A DNA stretch of 37,629 nt from Weissella kandleri (GTDB taxonomy: Bacteria; Bacillota; Bacilli; Lactobacillales; Lactobacillaceae), in contig NZ_JQBP01000006.1 in the NCBI RefSeq assembly GCF_001438705.1, positions 28,929 through 66,557 on the forward strand, read 5' to 3'. Positions 22,686-32,851 of this stretch are shown piece by piece. The position numbers were made by a program, and so were the translations under genes. How positions within the stretch are numbered: the first letter of the stretch is position 1; every line of letters starts with the position of its first letter. The notes below the pieces were generated by a model, which had not been told where the DNA came from, searched no databases, and worked only from the letters and a program-made list of their open reading frames with translations.

Positions 22686-23993
22686 TTAGTGGGCGATGAT
22701 GAATAGATAGATTAAGAAAACAAATCCAAGAATATACATCATCCAAGGGACTTCTTTAGCACGCTTAGTTGTGATCATGGTGATTGGATAGAGAATGAAA
22801 CCTAAGGCAATTCCATCAGAAATGGAGTAAGTTAACGGCATTCCGATAACAATTAGAAAGGCCGGAGCGGCAATCGCGAAGTCATGCCAATTAACATCTT
22901 TTAAGTTACGAGCCATTAAGACTCCAACAACGACGAGCGCAGCTGAAGTGACTTGGGGTGTCACCACCGTGAGTAAGGGTGAGAATAACAAAGCAATGAA
23001 GAACATCATTCCTGTGTAAACAGAAGTCAGTCCTGAACGACCACCGACTGCGATTCCAGCTGAAGATTCAACAAAGGCAGAAGCGGGTGAGGTTCCTAAG
23101 ACTGCACCTAAGGTCATCCCCAAAGCGTCCGCCCCTAAAGCTTTTCCTAAACGTGGCATTTCGTTATTTTTCATAAAGCCGGCCTGGGTTGCTAACCCAA
23201 TCATCGTTCCGGCGGTGTCAAAGAAAGTGACTAATAGGAAAGTTAGTACGACGGTGACCAATTGTAGCGATTTAATGTCGCCTAAATGATGAAATGCCAC
23301 CCCAAAAGTGGGAGCCAAAGATGGTGCAGGCGCCACGATGCTAGTTGGAAGATCGATTTGTCCAAAAATGATTCCGACGATTGAAGTTAAGATCATTCCG
23401 ATGAAGATGGCCGCGGGAACATTTCGAGACATTAATACAAAAGTGATGATAATTCCAAAGATGGCTAAGAGGGAGCTTCCTGATGAAAGGTGGCCCAAAG
23501 AAACCATCGTCTCAGAATTGCCCACGATGAGTCCGGCTTCATGCAACCCAATGAAAGCGATAAAAAGGCCAATTCCGGCCGCGATTGCCACTTTTAAGTC
23601 TTTTGGGATTAGATTGATGATCTTTTCACGAATTTTAAATAAGGTTAGTAGTAAGAACAGTAAAGCAGCGACTAAAACACCAGCTAAGGCTGTTTCCCAT
23701 GGGATGCCCATACCGATAACTACGGAATATGAGAAGAAAGCGTTAATTCCTAATTCAGGGGCAATGGCGATGGGATAATTGGCAAAGATACCCATAAAAA
23801 TAGTGGCAACTGCGGCAGTTAGCCCTGTTGCTGTGAAAATCGCACCTTTGTCCATCCCCGACGCACTTAAAATGGTAGGATTGACGAATAAAATATACGC
23901 CATGGCTACGAAAGTGGTCAAACCAGCGACGAATTCGCGTTGGTGGGTGGTATGTAGCTCATTTAAATGAAAATACCGATTGATAAAAGACAT
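22686..23993 (-). CDS. NCS2-family nucleobase permease (adenine/guanine/hypoxanthine type)
   Basis: A 435-residue membrane protein with 12-14 hydrophobic segments. It begins with the AzgA/PbuG-type signature: TTFVAMAYILFVNPTIL, then GMDKGAIFTATGLTAAVAT, then APELGINAFFSYSVV. The motif GTSPASAFVESSAGIAVGGR is the conserved substrate-site loop. These proteins import purine bases with protons. GAGGAG precedes the ATG. It is divergent from purA and shares with it a region holding a perfect PurBox, so it is probably part of the PurR regulon. The exact base cannot be told. Confidence 0.94.
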   Translation of the reverse strand: MSFINRYFHLNELHTTHQREFVAGLTTFVAMAYILFVNPTILSASGMDKGAIFTATGLTAAVATIFMGIFANYPIAIAPELGINAFFSYSVVIGMGIPWETALAGVLVAALLFLLLTLFKIREKIINLIPKDLKVAIAAGIGLFIAFIGLHEAGLIVGNSETMVSLGHLSSGSSLLAIFGIIITFVLMSRNVPAAIFIGMILTSIVGIIFGQIDLPTSIVAPAPSLAPTFGVAFHHLGDIKSLQLVTVVLTFLLVTFFDTAGTMIGLATQAGFMKNNEMPRLGKALGADALGMTLGAVLGTSPASAFVESSAGIAVGGRSGLTSVYTGMMFFIALLFSPLLTVVTPQVTSAALVVVGVLMARNLKDVNWHDFAIAAPAFLIVIGMPLTYSISDGIALGFILYPITMITTKRAKEVPWMMYILGFVFLIYLFIIAH

Positions 23994-24040
23994 ATGATCT
24001 GCTCCTCAAAATAATAAATAGCGTTTTAACAACGGCTCTA

Positions 24041-24087
24041 ATTATGCTCTGAATTTTAAATTTCGTCAAGCGCAAAAACCGAACTAT
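24041..24087 (-). promoter_or_regulatory. Permease promoter with perfect PurBox
   Basis: On the minus strand TTGACG (plus 24064-24069) and CATAAT (plus 24041-24046) are separated by 17 bases. Directly upstream, AAAACCGAACTAT (plus 24075-24087) matches the PurBox consensus AWWWCCGAACWWT without mismatch. The position beside the -35 suggests PurR control of this promoter. Confidence 0.8.
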
Positions 24088-24151
24088 TTTTAAATAATTT
24101 AAAGAAAGCATGCGATAATACCGCTAACAACTTAAAAATAACACAGAAAAG

Positions 24152-24221
24152 TTGTCAATTTCCGAATTAATTGCTAAGATGTTTAAGTAAAAGTTTGCGA
24201 ACAGATGAAAACACGAACATT
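24152..24221 (+). promoter_or_regulatory. purA promoter and imperfect PurBox-like sites
   Basis: TTGTCA (24152-24157), 17-base spacer, TAAGAT with a TGC extension (24172-24180). ATTTCCGAATTAA (24158-24170) inside the spacer and AAACACGAACATT (24209-24221) downstream each differ from the PurBox at two positions. The perfect box is 65 bases upstream of the -35. Confidence 0.65.
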
Positions 24222-24261
24222 TTCTGATAAGTAGATATAAAAACAGGAGGTTAATAATAAC

Positions 24262-25560
24262 ATGGCAGGCATTGTAGTAGTTGGGAGTCAATGGGGTGAT
24301 GAAGGTAAAGGAAAGTTAACTAACTTATTAGCGGCAGAAGCTGATATGGTAGTGCGTTACCAAGGGGGAAATAACGCGGGGCATACGATTTACGTTGATG
24401 GTCACAAGTTTGAACTTTCAGCGATACCATCGGGAATCTTTGCGGCGGATAAGTTAGCTGTTTTAGGTAATGGAACGGTGGTGAATCCTAAGGCACTATT
24501 GGCAGAAGCAGCGGAGTTGCAACAAGAAGGGGTGCAAACTGACAATTTACGAATTTCTGACCGCGCGCATGTTATTTTTCCTTATCATCAGTTGTTAGAC
24601 CAACTTGTTGATGAAAAAAAAGGTGACCAAAAGATTGGGACGACTGGCAAGGGAATCGGTCCTGCTTATATGGATAAAGTGGCCCGTATCGGGATTCGGA
24701 TGATTGACTTGCTGGATGAAGCTGAATTACGGCCAAAACTTAGTTATGTTTTAGCGGAAAAAAATGAAATTTTAGAGAAAATTTATCACCATGAACCGCT
24801 TGCGTTGGAGCCTTTGCTTGATGAATACTTAGAATATGGACAAAAATTGAAGCCATATATTATGGATACAGCTGAGTTAATTAACGCGGCTGTGCAAAAG
24901 CAACAACGAATCTTATTTGAAGGTGCGCAAGGCGCAATGTTAGATCTTGATCAGGGGACCTATCCATATGTAACGTCATCTTCACCAGTTGGTGGCGGTG
25001 CAACAATTGGAAGTGGTGTCGGACCAACTGCTATTCAACGGGTGGTTGGAGTGATGAAGGCATATACTTCACGGGTCGGGGATGGTCCTTTTCCCACAGA
25101 ATTATTTGATGCAACGGGTGACCATATTCGAGAAGTGGCTCATGAATATGGGGTTGTAACTGGACGCCCACGCCGAATTGGTTGGCTAGACACTGTCATT
25201 ATGCGGCATGCGGCCCGGATTGGTGGTTTCACTGATTTGGCCTTGAATTCATTGGACGTGCTTTCGGGATTACCAACTATTAAAATTGCGGTGGCTTATC
25301 AGTTAGATGGAAAAAGAATTGAAAATTATCCAGCATCGATGCGTGATTTAGAACGCGTAGAACCCATCTATGAAGAGTTACCAGGGTGGGATGAAGACTT
25401 GAGTGGAATTACAAATCGGGATGATTTGCCATTGAATGCGAAACATTACTTGCAACGGGTTGAGGCGCTAGTTGGGGTACCGCTTTATACTTTTGCGGTT
25501 GGCCCAGCCAAAGAGCAAACCCATGCATTATTTGATTTATGGAAGGCAGCAGAAGCATGA
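24262..25560 (+). CDS. purA: Adenylosuccinate synthetase
   Basis: The 432-residue GTP-dependent enzyme joins IMP and aspartate, the committed step to AMP. The N-terminal loop [14 protein letters not shown] holds the catalytic Asp13 and GTP-site residues; NNAGHT carries the catalytic His. [34 protein letters not shown] and [10 protein letters not shown] are all typical. AGGAGG at 24245-24250 precedes ATG 24262. Its last four bases overlap the hpt start (ATGA), so IMP supply by Hpt and its use by PurA are translationally linked. The divergent permease completes a purine uptake/salvage unit. Confidence 0.98.
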   Translation: MAGIVVVGSQWGDEGKGKLTNLLAAEADMVVRYQGGNNAGHTIYVDGHKFELSAIPSGIFAADKLAVLGNGTVVNPKALLAEAAELQQEGVQTDNLRISDRAHVIFPYHQLLDQLVDEKKGDQKIGTTGKGIGPAYMDKVARIGIRMIDLLDEAELRPKLSYVLAEKNEILEKIYHHEPLALEPLLDEYLEYGQKLKPYIMDTAELINAAVQKQQRILFEGAQGAMLDLDQGTYPYVTSSSPVGGGATIGSGVGPTAIQRVVGVMKAYTSRVGDGPFPTELFDATGDHIREVAHEYGVVTGRPRRIGWLDTVIMRHAARIGGFTDLALNSLDVLSGLPTIKIAVAYQLDGKRIENYPASMRDLERVEPIYEELPGWDEDLSGITNRDDLPLNAKHYLQRVEALVGVPLYTFAVGPAKEQTHALFDLWKAAEA

Positions 25561-26096
25561 AACGGGCACAACTAGGAACGACGGTTTTCACTGCGGCCCA
25601 AATTAGTCAAATGGTCGCACGTGTGGCCACTGAAATACAGCAAGATTATGCCGATCAGATATCGGAAGTGATTTTTGTCGGCGTAATGAAAGGAGCTTAT
25701 CTCTGGATGGGCGATTTGTTACGCGCAATTGGTGGAGATGTGCAGATGGATTATTTGCGGGTTGGCAGCTATTTGAATGATGGTTCGACCGGTGAAGTGA
25801 CGTTATTAGATGATTTGCGCTTAGATGTAACGGGTAAAACGGTCATCTTACTTGATGAAGTGATTGACAGTGGATTGACGCTATTGTGGTTGAAAGAATT
25901 ACTTCAAGCGCGGGGAGCTGAGGCAGTGAAAATTGCGGTGGCTTTTGATAAACGCCAAACCCAACAAGTTGCTTTCCCGGTGGATTATATTGGGGCAAGC
26001 GCACCGAATGATTTCTTAGTTGGTTATGGGATGGATTACAATGATCATTTTAGGAATTTAAGTTATATCGCAACGTTAGATTTAGTGGAAGTTTAA
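25557..26096 (+). CDS. hpt: Hypoxanthine-guanine phosphoribosyltransferase
   Basis: A 179-residue salvage enzyme that makes IMP/GMP from hypoxanthine/guanine and PRPP. The PRPP-binding loop reads [14 protein letters not shown]; the usual form is VEDIIDTGLTL, so Asp-Glu replaces Glu-Asp. The flexible-loop region (RVGSYLND) and the base-binding [20 protein letters not shown] are in place. The start is ATG 25557, overlapping the purA stop by four bases (ATGA), with GGAAGG upstream. In many Bacilli hpt sits beside ftsH and tilS; pairing with purA instead is a difference worth noting. Confidence 0.95.
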   Translation: MKRAQLGTTVFTAAQISQMVARVATEIQQDYADQISEVIFVGVMKGAYLWMGDLLRAIGGDVQMDYLRVGSYLNDGSTGEVTLLDDLRLDVTGKTVILLDEVIDSGLTLLWLKELLQARGAEAVKIAVAFDKRQTQQVAFPVDYIGASAPNDFLVGYGMDYNDHFRNLSYIATLDLVEV

Positions 26097-26098
26097 AA

Positions 26099-26141
26099 TA
26101 AAAAAAGGTCGTTAAGATGTTAAAAATCTTAGCGGCCTTTT
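26099..26141. terminator. Bidirectional terminator
   Basis: GGTCGTTAAGAT (26107-26118) pairs with ATCTTAGCGGCC (26126-26137), with an A run before and TTTT after. It separates hpt from the convergent membrane gene. Confidence 0.88.
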
Positions 26142-26150
26142 GTGTGTAGG

Positions 26151-26951
26151 TTAATGAGATTGTTGGAAAAAGATTAATAAGACAGTGACGGCTTGTAAAA
26201 TACTAAAGAAGCTCATTCGGAATTTTTGTTTCAAATCTAAATTAATCAGGACCATCCAAGTAAAGACGATGATGATAAGTGCCAAAATTGTCCAGATGTT
26301 CCAAGGTAGAGAGAGAGTATTTAATAATAACATGACTCCAAAAACGAGGGCGGTCATGCGCTTCTTTTTACCTTCGGGCACGAAAATAATACTCATATAA
26401 AATAAATAGCTTAACAATAGAGGGAGCAAACTAAGTAAGAAAGGCTTAGTTAAGAAAGTGTTCTGTTGATAAAAGATGACAACCGGCATCGAAAGGGTCG
26501 AGACCCCCGAATATAAAATTAAGCCAAAAATATTTTGTAAATTAAGCCATTTGAAATGGAATAAGATAAGGGATATGGGCATTAAAAAAAGCAAAATAAA
26601 TTGTTGGATCGTAACTTCATGATATAAAAAATATAATAAGAAGAGGGGAACGAGGAGCAACAAATAGTGGCGCCAGCCCTTAAAAGCATCATTGAAAGTG
26701 TAGTAGATAGCTAAGGCGAGAAAAATGGAGTAGGTCAACAACCAGGGATTATTCTGCCATTGACCAGCGCTTAATTGTTTAGAGTAAATTAGCGGGTATG
26801 TCCACCAGATTAAGATTTGAGCAAGGCACGAAAGGGTCGGAGCAATCCAAACGGTTTTCCAGTTGATAGGTGTATTTGTATGAAGGAGCTGTTTTGGTTG
26901 ATTGATGTGGCCGGATTTGGAATTGCCGGCTGAACTTATTGTATTTGGCAT
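26151..26951 (-). CDS. Polytopic membrane protein, unknown
   Basis: A 266-residue protein with a polar N-terminal tail of about 32 residues and then seven to eight hydrophobic segments, many rich in Leu/Phe/Tyr (LLLLVPLFLLYFLYHE, LLSLLPLLLSYLFYM). No catalytic motif or transporter signature is seen. AAAGGA lies upstream of the ATG. It is a single gene, convergent with purA-hpt and divergent from the gtrA-like gene. The function is unknown. Confidence 0.75.
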   Translation of the reverse strand: MPNTISSAGNSKSGHINQPKQLLHTNTPINWKTVWIAPTLSCLAQILIWWTYPLIYSKQLSAGQWQNNPWLLTYSIFLALAIYYTFNDAFKGWRHYLLLLVPLFLLYFLYHEVTIQQFILLFLMPISLILFHFKWLNLQNIFGLILYSGVSTLSMPVVIFYQQNTFLTKPFLLSLLPLLLSYLFYMSIIFVPEGKKKRMTALVFGVMLLLNTLSLPWNIWTILALIIIVFTWMVLINLDLKQKFRMSFFSILQAVTVLLIFFQQSH

Positions 26952-27080
26952 GATGAATCCTTTAAAATATTGATTTTTAAACTAATACTAAACCTCTTTA
27001 TTATACTCGAAAATATTGAGATAAGTTATGCTTTATGAGAAATTTTAGAAAGGTCGAGAGTGTTATCCGTATGCATTCAA

Positions 27081-27089
27081 TGGTACAAT
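27081..27089 (+). promoter_or_regulatory. Extended -10 promoter of the gtrA-like gene
   Basis: TGGTACAAT is an extended -10 about 69 bases before the proposed TTG start; it probably drives gtrA, the HAD gene, uppS and cdsA together. Confidence 0.5.
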
Positions 27090-27157
27090 TAAGAAATGTA
27101 GAATTATGGGGTAAGTTGTCCTAAATTCAAAAAATGGAGATAAGGCAGGGAAAATTT

Positions 27158-27571
27158 TTGACAAAGTTAAAACAATTGTTAGTTAAATATCGGGAACAAA
27201 TCCTCTATTTAGTCTTTGGGGGTTTGACGACACTCGTGAATATTGTTGTCTATGGAGCCTTGCATTTGATGGCATGGCCGTACCAATTGGCTTATTGGAG
27301 TGCTTGGTTTTTAGCGGTTTTGTTTGCCTATTTAACCAACCGACGCTGGGTCTTTCAATCACAATCCCGAGGACTTTCAGCGATTTTACGTGAAACGTTC
27401 AATTTTTATTTTGCCCGATTATTAACTGGTCTATTGGGATCAGCGATTATGTGGTTGGGTGTGAGCGCTTTACAGCAAAATGATTTTATCTGGAATATTA
27501 TTCAAAATATTTTTGTTATTATTGCCAATTATGGATTGAGTAAGTGGTTTATTTTTAAAAGTAAGGAGTAA
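27158..27571 (+). CDS. GtrA-like membrane protein
   Basis: A small protein with four hydrophobic segments of the GtrA/DPMS1 family (YLVFGGLTTLVNIVVYGAL, FLAVLFAYLTNRRWVFQS, then FNFYFARLLTGLLGSAIMW, ending NYGLSKWFIFKSK). Members are thought to flip or bind polyprenyl-linked sugars for cell-surface polysaccharide. I prefer TTG 27158 because AGGG lies 7 bases upstream and the product then starts TKLKQLLVKYREQ; ATG 27134, eight codons earlier, has no binding site. It is 5 bases from the HAD gene and in the same operon as uppS, a sensible partner because both concern undecaprenyl carriers. Confidence 0.85.
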   Translation: MTKLKQLLVKYREQILYLVFGGLTTLVNIVVYGALHLMAWPYQLAYWSAWFLAVLFAYLTNRRWVFQSQSRGLSAILRETFNFYFARLLTGLLGSAIMWLGVSALQQNDFIWNIIQNIFVIIANYGLSKWFIFKSKE

Positions 27572-27576
27572 ACAGC

Positions 27577-28407
27577 ATGGCAGTTAAATTAGTAGCAACC
27601 GATTTAGATGGAACTTTATTAAATAATGGTAAAAAATTTGATTATCAACGCTTTACCGCTTTGTTAGATCAAATGGATGCCCGGGATATGAAATTGGTGG
27701 TCGCAACGGGAAATCATTTGGACCAAATTAAGCAGTATTTCGCTCCCGTTAATCCAGCACGCTTATTATATATTTCTAGTAATGGTGCTATGGTTTCTGA
27801 TAATGAAGATATTTTATATGAACGACCAGTTTCTAAAGCGCAAATTAAAAAAGTAGTCGCTTGGAATGCGTCAACGAGAGCGGAAATGGAGAATTTGATT
27901 ATCCTTTCTGGGGCTAAAGCAGCCTATGTTTCTAATCATGCGACGCCTGAAATAATTCAAGCGGTTCGTCAATTTTATCCGCGGGTGGAACAAATTGATA
28001 AGTTAGTTGAAGTTGATGATGATATTTTGGTAATGGAATTAATCTGGCCAGAGAATGCCAACGTTAAAGAATATGTCAAAGAACTTCGGCAAACATTTGG
28101 CGAAGAGCTACATACGACGGGATCTGGTTTCGGGTCGGTGTCGATTTTGGCGGCGCATACCGATAAGAGTACGGGCTTAAAAGCATTAAGTGACATTTAT
28201 GGAATTCAACCCGATGAAATGGCAGCGTTTGGTGATAATAGTAATGATTTGGAGATGTTACGGTATGTGGGTCACCCATATGTGATGCCAAATGCTGAAG
28301 CGTTTATGCATGAACGCATCCCGTCAACAGCGGTGGCTGATAACGAACATGATGGAGTGATAGCAACAATTGAGCAGTTAATTGAGCAAGAAGATCAAAA
28401 GAGGTAG
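27577..28407 (+). CDS. Cof-type HAD-superfamily phosphatase
   Basis: A 276-residue HAD hydrolase of the Cof/YidA (IIB) subfamily. Motif I is DLDGTLL (Asp9, Asp11), motif II ATGN, motif III Lys in HTDKSTGLKAL, and motif IV GDNSNDLEML. The large cap between motifs II and III is the IIB type. Such enzymes dephosphorylate sugar phosphates, flavin precursors or similar small molecules; the substrate is not predictable. AAGGAG overlaps the end of the gtrA-like gene. It is followed 12 bases later by uppS. Confidence 0.93.
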   Translation: MAVKLVATDLDGTLLNNGKKFDYQRFTALLDQMDARDMKLVVATGNHLDQIKQYFAPVNPARLLYISSNGAMVSDNEDILYERPVSKAQIKKVVAWNASTRAEMENLIILSGAKAAYVSNHATPEIIQAVRQFYPRVEQIDKLVEVDDDILVMELIWPENANVKEYVKELRQTFGEELHTTGSGFGSVSILAAHTDKSTGLKALSDIYGIQPDEMAAFGDNSNDLEMLRYVGHPYVMPNAEAFMHERIPSTAVADNEHDGVIATIEQLIEQEDQKR

Positions 28408-28419
28408 GAGAACAAGCGC

Positions 28420-29190
28420 ATGTTTTTTAACAAAAAAGCAGACAGCAAGTCAGCTTCTGAAGTTTTACGGGCTGATTTAATGCCACAACATATCGCTATT
28501 ATTATGGACGGGAATGGACGTTGGGCAAAAGCAAAAGGCCTACCTCGAGTTGCAGGACATCAACGGGGGATGGAAGTTGTTAAGACAATCACGAAAGCGG
28601 CGAGTGATTTAGGGGTCAAAGTTTTAACTGTCTATGCGTTTTCCACGGAAAATTGGAAGCGTCCGGCGAGCGAAGTGAAATTCTTAATGGGTTTGCCAAC
28701 TAAGTTTTTTGATACTTTTGTACCTGAATTGATTGCTAATAATGTCCGGGTGAATGTGATGGGCTATATAGATCAATTACCGGGTGAAACACAAAAAGCT
28801 GTGCAAGATGCGGTGGCACAAACGGCCCAAAATACGGGGATGGTGTTGAATTTTGCTTTAAATTATGGTGGTCAGGCTGAGATTGTGACCGGGATTCAAG
28901 CGATTGCCCAACAGGTTGCAGATGGTGATTTGCAAGTCGCTGATATTAATGAAGCGTTGGTTGATCAAAATTTGATGACGGCCAATTTGAGTCCATATCA
29001 GAATCCAGACCTTTTGATTCGAACCAGTGGTGAAGAGCGAATTTCGAACTTTTTGTTGTGGCAATTAGCATATAGTGAATTTGTTTTTTTGCCCCAGCAT
29101 TGGCCCGAGATGACGGCTGAAGCTTTAAAAGAAGCTATTTTAATTTATCAAAAGCGGGATCGCCGTTTTGGTGGAATTAAAGAAGGTTAA
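28420..29190 (+). CDS. uppS: Isoprenyl transferase (undecaprenyl diphosphate synthase)
   Basis: A 256-residue cis-prenyltransferase that adds isopentenyl units to farnesyl-PP, making the C55 lipid carrier for peptidoglycan and other wall polymers. IIMDGNGRWA contains the catalytic Asp30; VAGHQRGMEVV, YAFSTENWKRP and LIRTSGEERISNFLLWQ-AYSE are the family signatures. AGGAG precedes the ATG. cdsA follows after 22 bases. In most Bacilli pyrH-frr stand upstream; here a GtrA-like gene and a HAD gene do. Confidence 0.97.
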   Translation: MFFNKKADSKSASEVLRADLMPQHIAIIMDGNGRWAKAKGLPRVAGHQRGMEVVKTITKAASDLGVKVLTVYAFSTENWKRPASEVKFLMGLPTKFFDTFVPELIANNVRVNVMGYIDQLPGETQKAVQDAVAQTAQNTGMVLNFALNYGGQAEIVTGIQAIAQQVADGDLQVADINEALVDQNLMTANLSPYQNPDLLIRTSGEERISNFLLWQLAYSEFVFLPQHWPEMTAEALKEAILIYQKRDRRFGGIKEG

Positions 29191-29212
29191 TTAAATATTT
29201 GAGGAGAGTGTT

Positions 29213-30013
29213 ATGCGAACACGAGTGATTACGGCGATTGTGGCCCTATTGATTTTTATTCCCACAGTCTTAGCTGGTGGAGTTTGGTTAGATATCATGG
29301 GGTCTTTGTTAGCCATCATTGCCATGAGTGAAATTATTTTAATGCGTAAAAAATTATTAGTTTCATTTGAAGCTATAATTTCGATGGTGGGAGTAGTATG
29401 TATGACTTTACCTTCATCCACTTGGCAACAATGGAATCAATATTTACCAGATGAATTAAGTTATTCTTCATTATTATATGTATTTATCTTATTAATGTTA
29501 TTTCATACCGTTATCAGCAAGAATCAATTTAGTTTTGAGGATGCGGGTGTCTTTACTTTAGCAATGATGTATATCGGAATGGGGTTCCATTTCCTCGTTC
29601 AAGCCCGGGCAGCCGGTCTGAGTGTGATTTTCTTTGGGATGTTGGTTGTCTGGATAACTGATTCAGGAGCGTACATGATTGGGCGTAAAATTGGTAAAAC
29701 GCCGCTGATTCCCCGCTTAAGCCCCAATAAAACAGTGGAAGGCTCAGTTGGGGGGACACTTGCAACGGTCGTAATTATGGGGATTTACGTTTACTTTTTC
29801 CCACAAGCTTATAGTTTACCCATTGTGTTGGGCATGATTTTGATTTTATCAGTCGCCGGACAGTTTGGTGATTTGATTGAATCTGGATTGAAACGTTATT
29901 ATAAAGTTAAAGATTCGGGAAGTATTTTACCAGGACATGGTGGGATTTTAGATCGTTTTGATTCAATGTTAATTGTGATGCCCCTATTATATCTATTAGG
30001 TGGTATGCATTAG
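29213..30013 (+). CDS. cdsA: Phosphatidate cytidylyltransferase
   Basis: A 266-residue membrane enzyme making CDP-diacylglycerol from phosphatidate and CTP, the precursor of phosphatidylglycerol and cardiolipin. Seven to eight hydrophobic segments are visible. The C-terminal family signature is complete: SPNKTVEGSVGG, GDLIESGLKRYYKVKDSG and PGHGGILDRFDSM. GAGGAG precedes the ATG. It ends the uppS operon with a clear terminator; the usual next gene, rseP, is absent. Confidence 0.96.
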   Translation: MRTRVITAIVALLIFIPTVLAGGVWLDIMGSLLAIIAMSEIILMRKKLLVSFEAIISMVGVVCMTLPSSTWQQWNQYLPDELSYSSLLYVFILLMLFHTVISKNQFSFEDAGVFTLAMMYIGMGFHFLVQARAAGLSVIFFGMLVVWITDSGAYMIGRKIGKTPLIPRLSPNKTVEGSVGGTLATVVIMGIYVYFFPQAYSLPIVLGMILILSVAGQFGDLIESGLKRYYKVKDSGSILPGHGGILDRFDSMLIVMPLLYLLGGMH

Positions 30014-30043
30014 GTTTTATGCGATAAAATTGGTGATATGATG

Positions 30044-30081
30044 AGCTATGAAATGGTATGCTGTCCCATTCATAGCTTTTT
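30044..30081 (+). terminator. Terminator after cdsA
   Basis: AGCTATGAA-TGG pairs with CCATTCATAGCT (one bulged A), followed by five T. Confidence 0.88.
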
Positions 30082-30197
30082 AATATTTTTGAAAATATTG
30101 ATGTTTAAAAGCAGATTTTAGACCACACTGTCTTGGCAACCTAAAGCCACGTGACCTGTTGGCACAGGGAAGTTCTTCAGCAAGGGATGGTGGGATA

Positions 30198-30206
30198 TGG
30201 TAAAAT
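30198..30206 (+). promoter_or_regulatory. Extended -10 promoter of proS
   Basis: TGGTAAAAT lies 47 bases before the proS ATG. The region between the cdsA terminator and this element (30082-30197) holds a small hairpin, CCTG-TTGGCA-CAGG, at about 30155. It has no T-box signature. Confidence 0.5.
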
Positions 30207-30234
30207 ATGGCTAAAGCAAAATGCTAGTTAGTGA

Positions 30235-31971
<1,737 letters not shown>

Positions 31972-32138
31972 TATTAATGAAAAATTAACCGTATTGATGT
32001 GTTGAGAATGCCCATTCGATGGTTAATTATTAATTAATTGGAATGCTGTAATTCATTAGATTTATGGTGTTCTTTTTAATTTAAATTTTTAAATTTAGAA
32101 GATATTGGGATGGACACTTTGATTGCTTGAAACACATG

Positions 32139-32165
32139 TTGACGTCTTAGTGATTATGGTATGAT
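32139..32165 (+). promoter_or_regulatory. Promoter of the DUF1361-polC unit
   Basis: TTGACG (32139-32144) and TATGAT with a TGG extension (32157-32165); the 15-base spacer is short but the extended -10 compensates. Confidence 0.55.
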
Positions 32166-32209
32166 AGTTATTTAAAGAGACATGATGAATTTAATAATGG
32201 TGGTTTTTT

Positions 32210-32842
32210 ATGAAGAAATCAGAAAAATATTTAGTAGGTGGTTTGCATCTGTTGGTAATTTTATTTTGGGCAATGGTCTATGTCGTACCTTCGCGCTTTG
32301 ATTTTTTAATTTGGAATGTCTTTTTAGCTTTGTTGCCGTTAGACTTTGCTTTGATATATCAGCAAATGAAACGGCAACAGCATAAAATGATGGCGCTGGG
32401 GATGTTTATTCTCTGGTTGATTTTCTTTCCCAATGCGATGTATTTACTAACCGATTTTAGTCACTTATCAGCAATCGGAACCGCTTTGGCGACCGGTATT
32501 CAATATATGAATTATGGTATTTTATGTGCTGGAATCATGATGGGAATTTTAATTGGATTAATCAGTTTAGAAGTGATTGTTGATTCAATGAACTTGTTAA
32601 ATGAATGGTATGTACAGGCGCTATTTTATATTGGTATGAGTGGGGTTTCGGCAACAGCAATGTATATAGGTCGCTTTGCTCGATTAAATTCATGGGATTT
32701 GGTAGCAAACCCATTGGCAATTATTCGTCAACACAGCTGGTTATTAACGGCCGATTTTAAAGTCTTTGTTTTAAGCTTTACGGTGGCCCAGTTATTTATT
32801 ATGCTGACATTTCATATTATTTGGCAAAGTCGACAAGATTAG
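32210..32842 (+). CDS. DUF1361 membrane protein
   Basis: A 210-residue protein with six to seven hydrophobic segments. The DUF1361 hallmarks are present: WNVFLALLPLDFALIY, WLIFFPNAMYLLTDF and YIGRFARLNSWDLVANP. The function is unknown; the conserved polar motifs (FFPN-x-Y-x-LTD, IGR-x-x-R-x-NSWD) suggest an enzyme or transporter site in the membrane. GGTGG is the ribosome site. It is 9 bases upstream of polC and must be cotranscribed with it, an unusual partner for a replicase. Confidence 0.88.
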   Translation: MKKSEKYLVGGLHLLVILFWAMVYVVPSRFDFLIWNVFLALLPLDFALIYQQMKRQQHKMMALGMFILWLIFFPNAMYLLTDFSHLSAIGTALATGIQYMNYGILCAGIMMGILIGLISLEVIVDSMNLLNEWYVQALFYIGMSGVSATAMYIGRFARLNSWDLVANPLAIIRQHSWLLTADFKVFVLSFTVAQLFIMLTFHIIWQSRQD

Positions 32843-32851
32843 GAGGAACAC

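Noticed and set aside
23308-23970. Long plus-strand frames opposite the NCS2 permease
   Set aside because: They are antisense shadows of a well-supported gene and have no binding sites or recognisable product.
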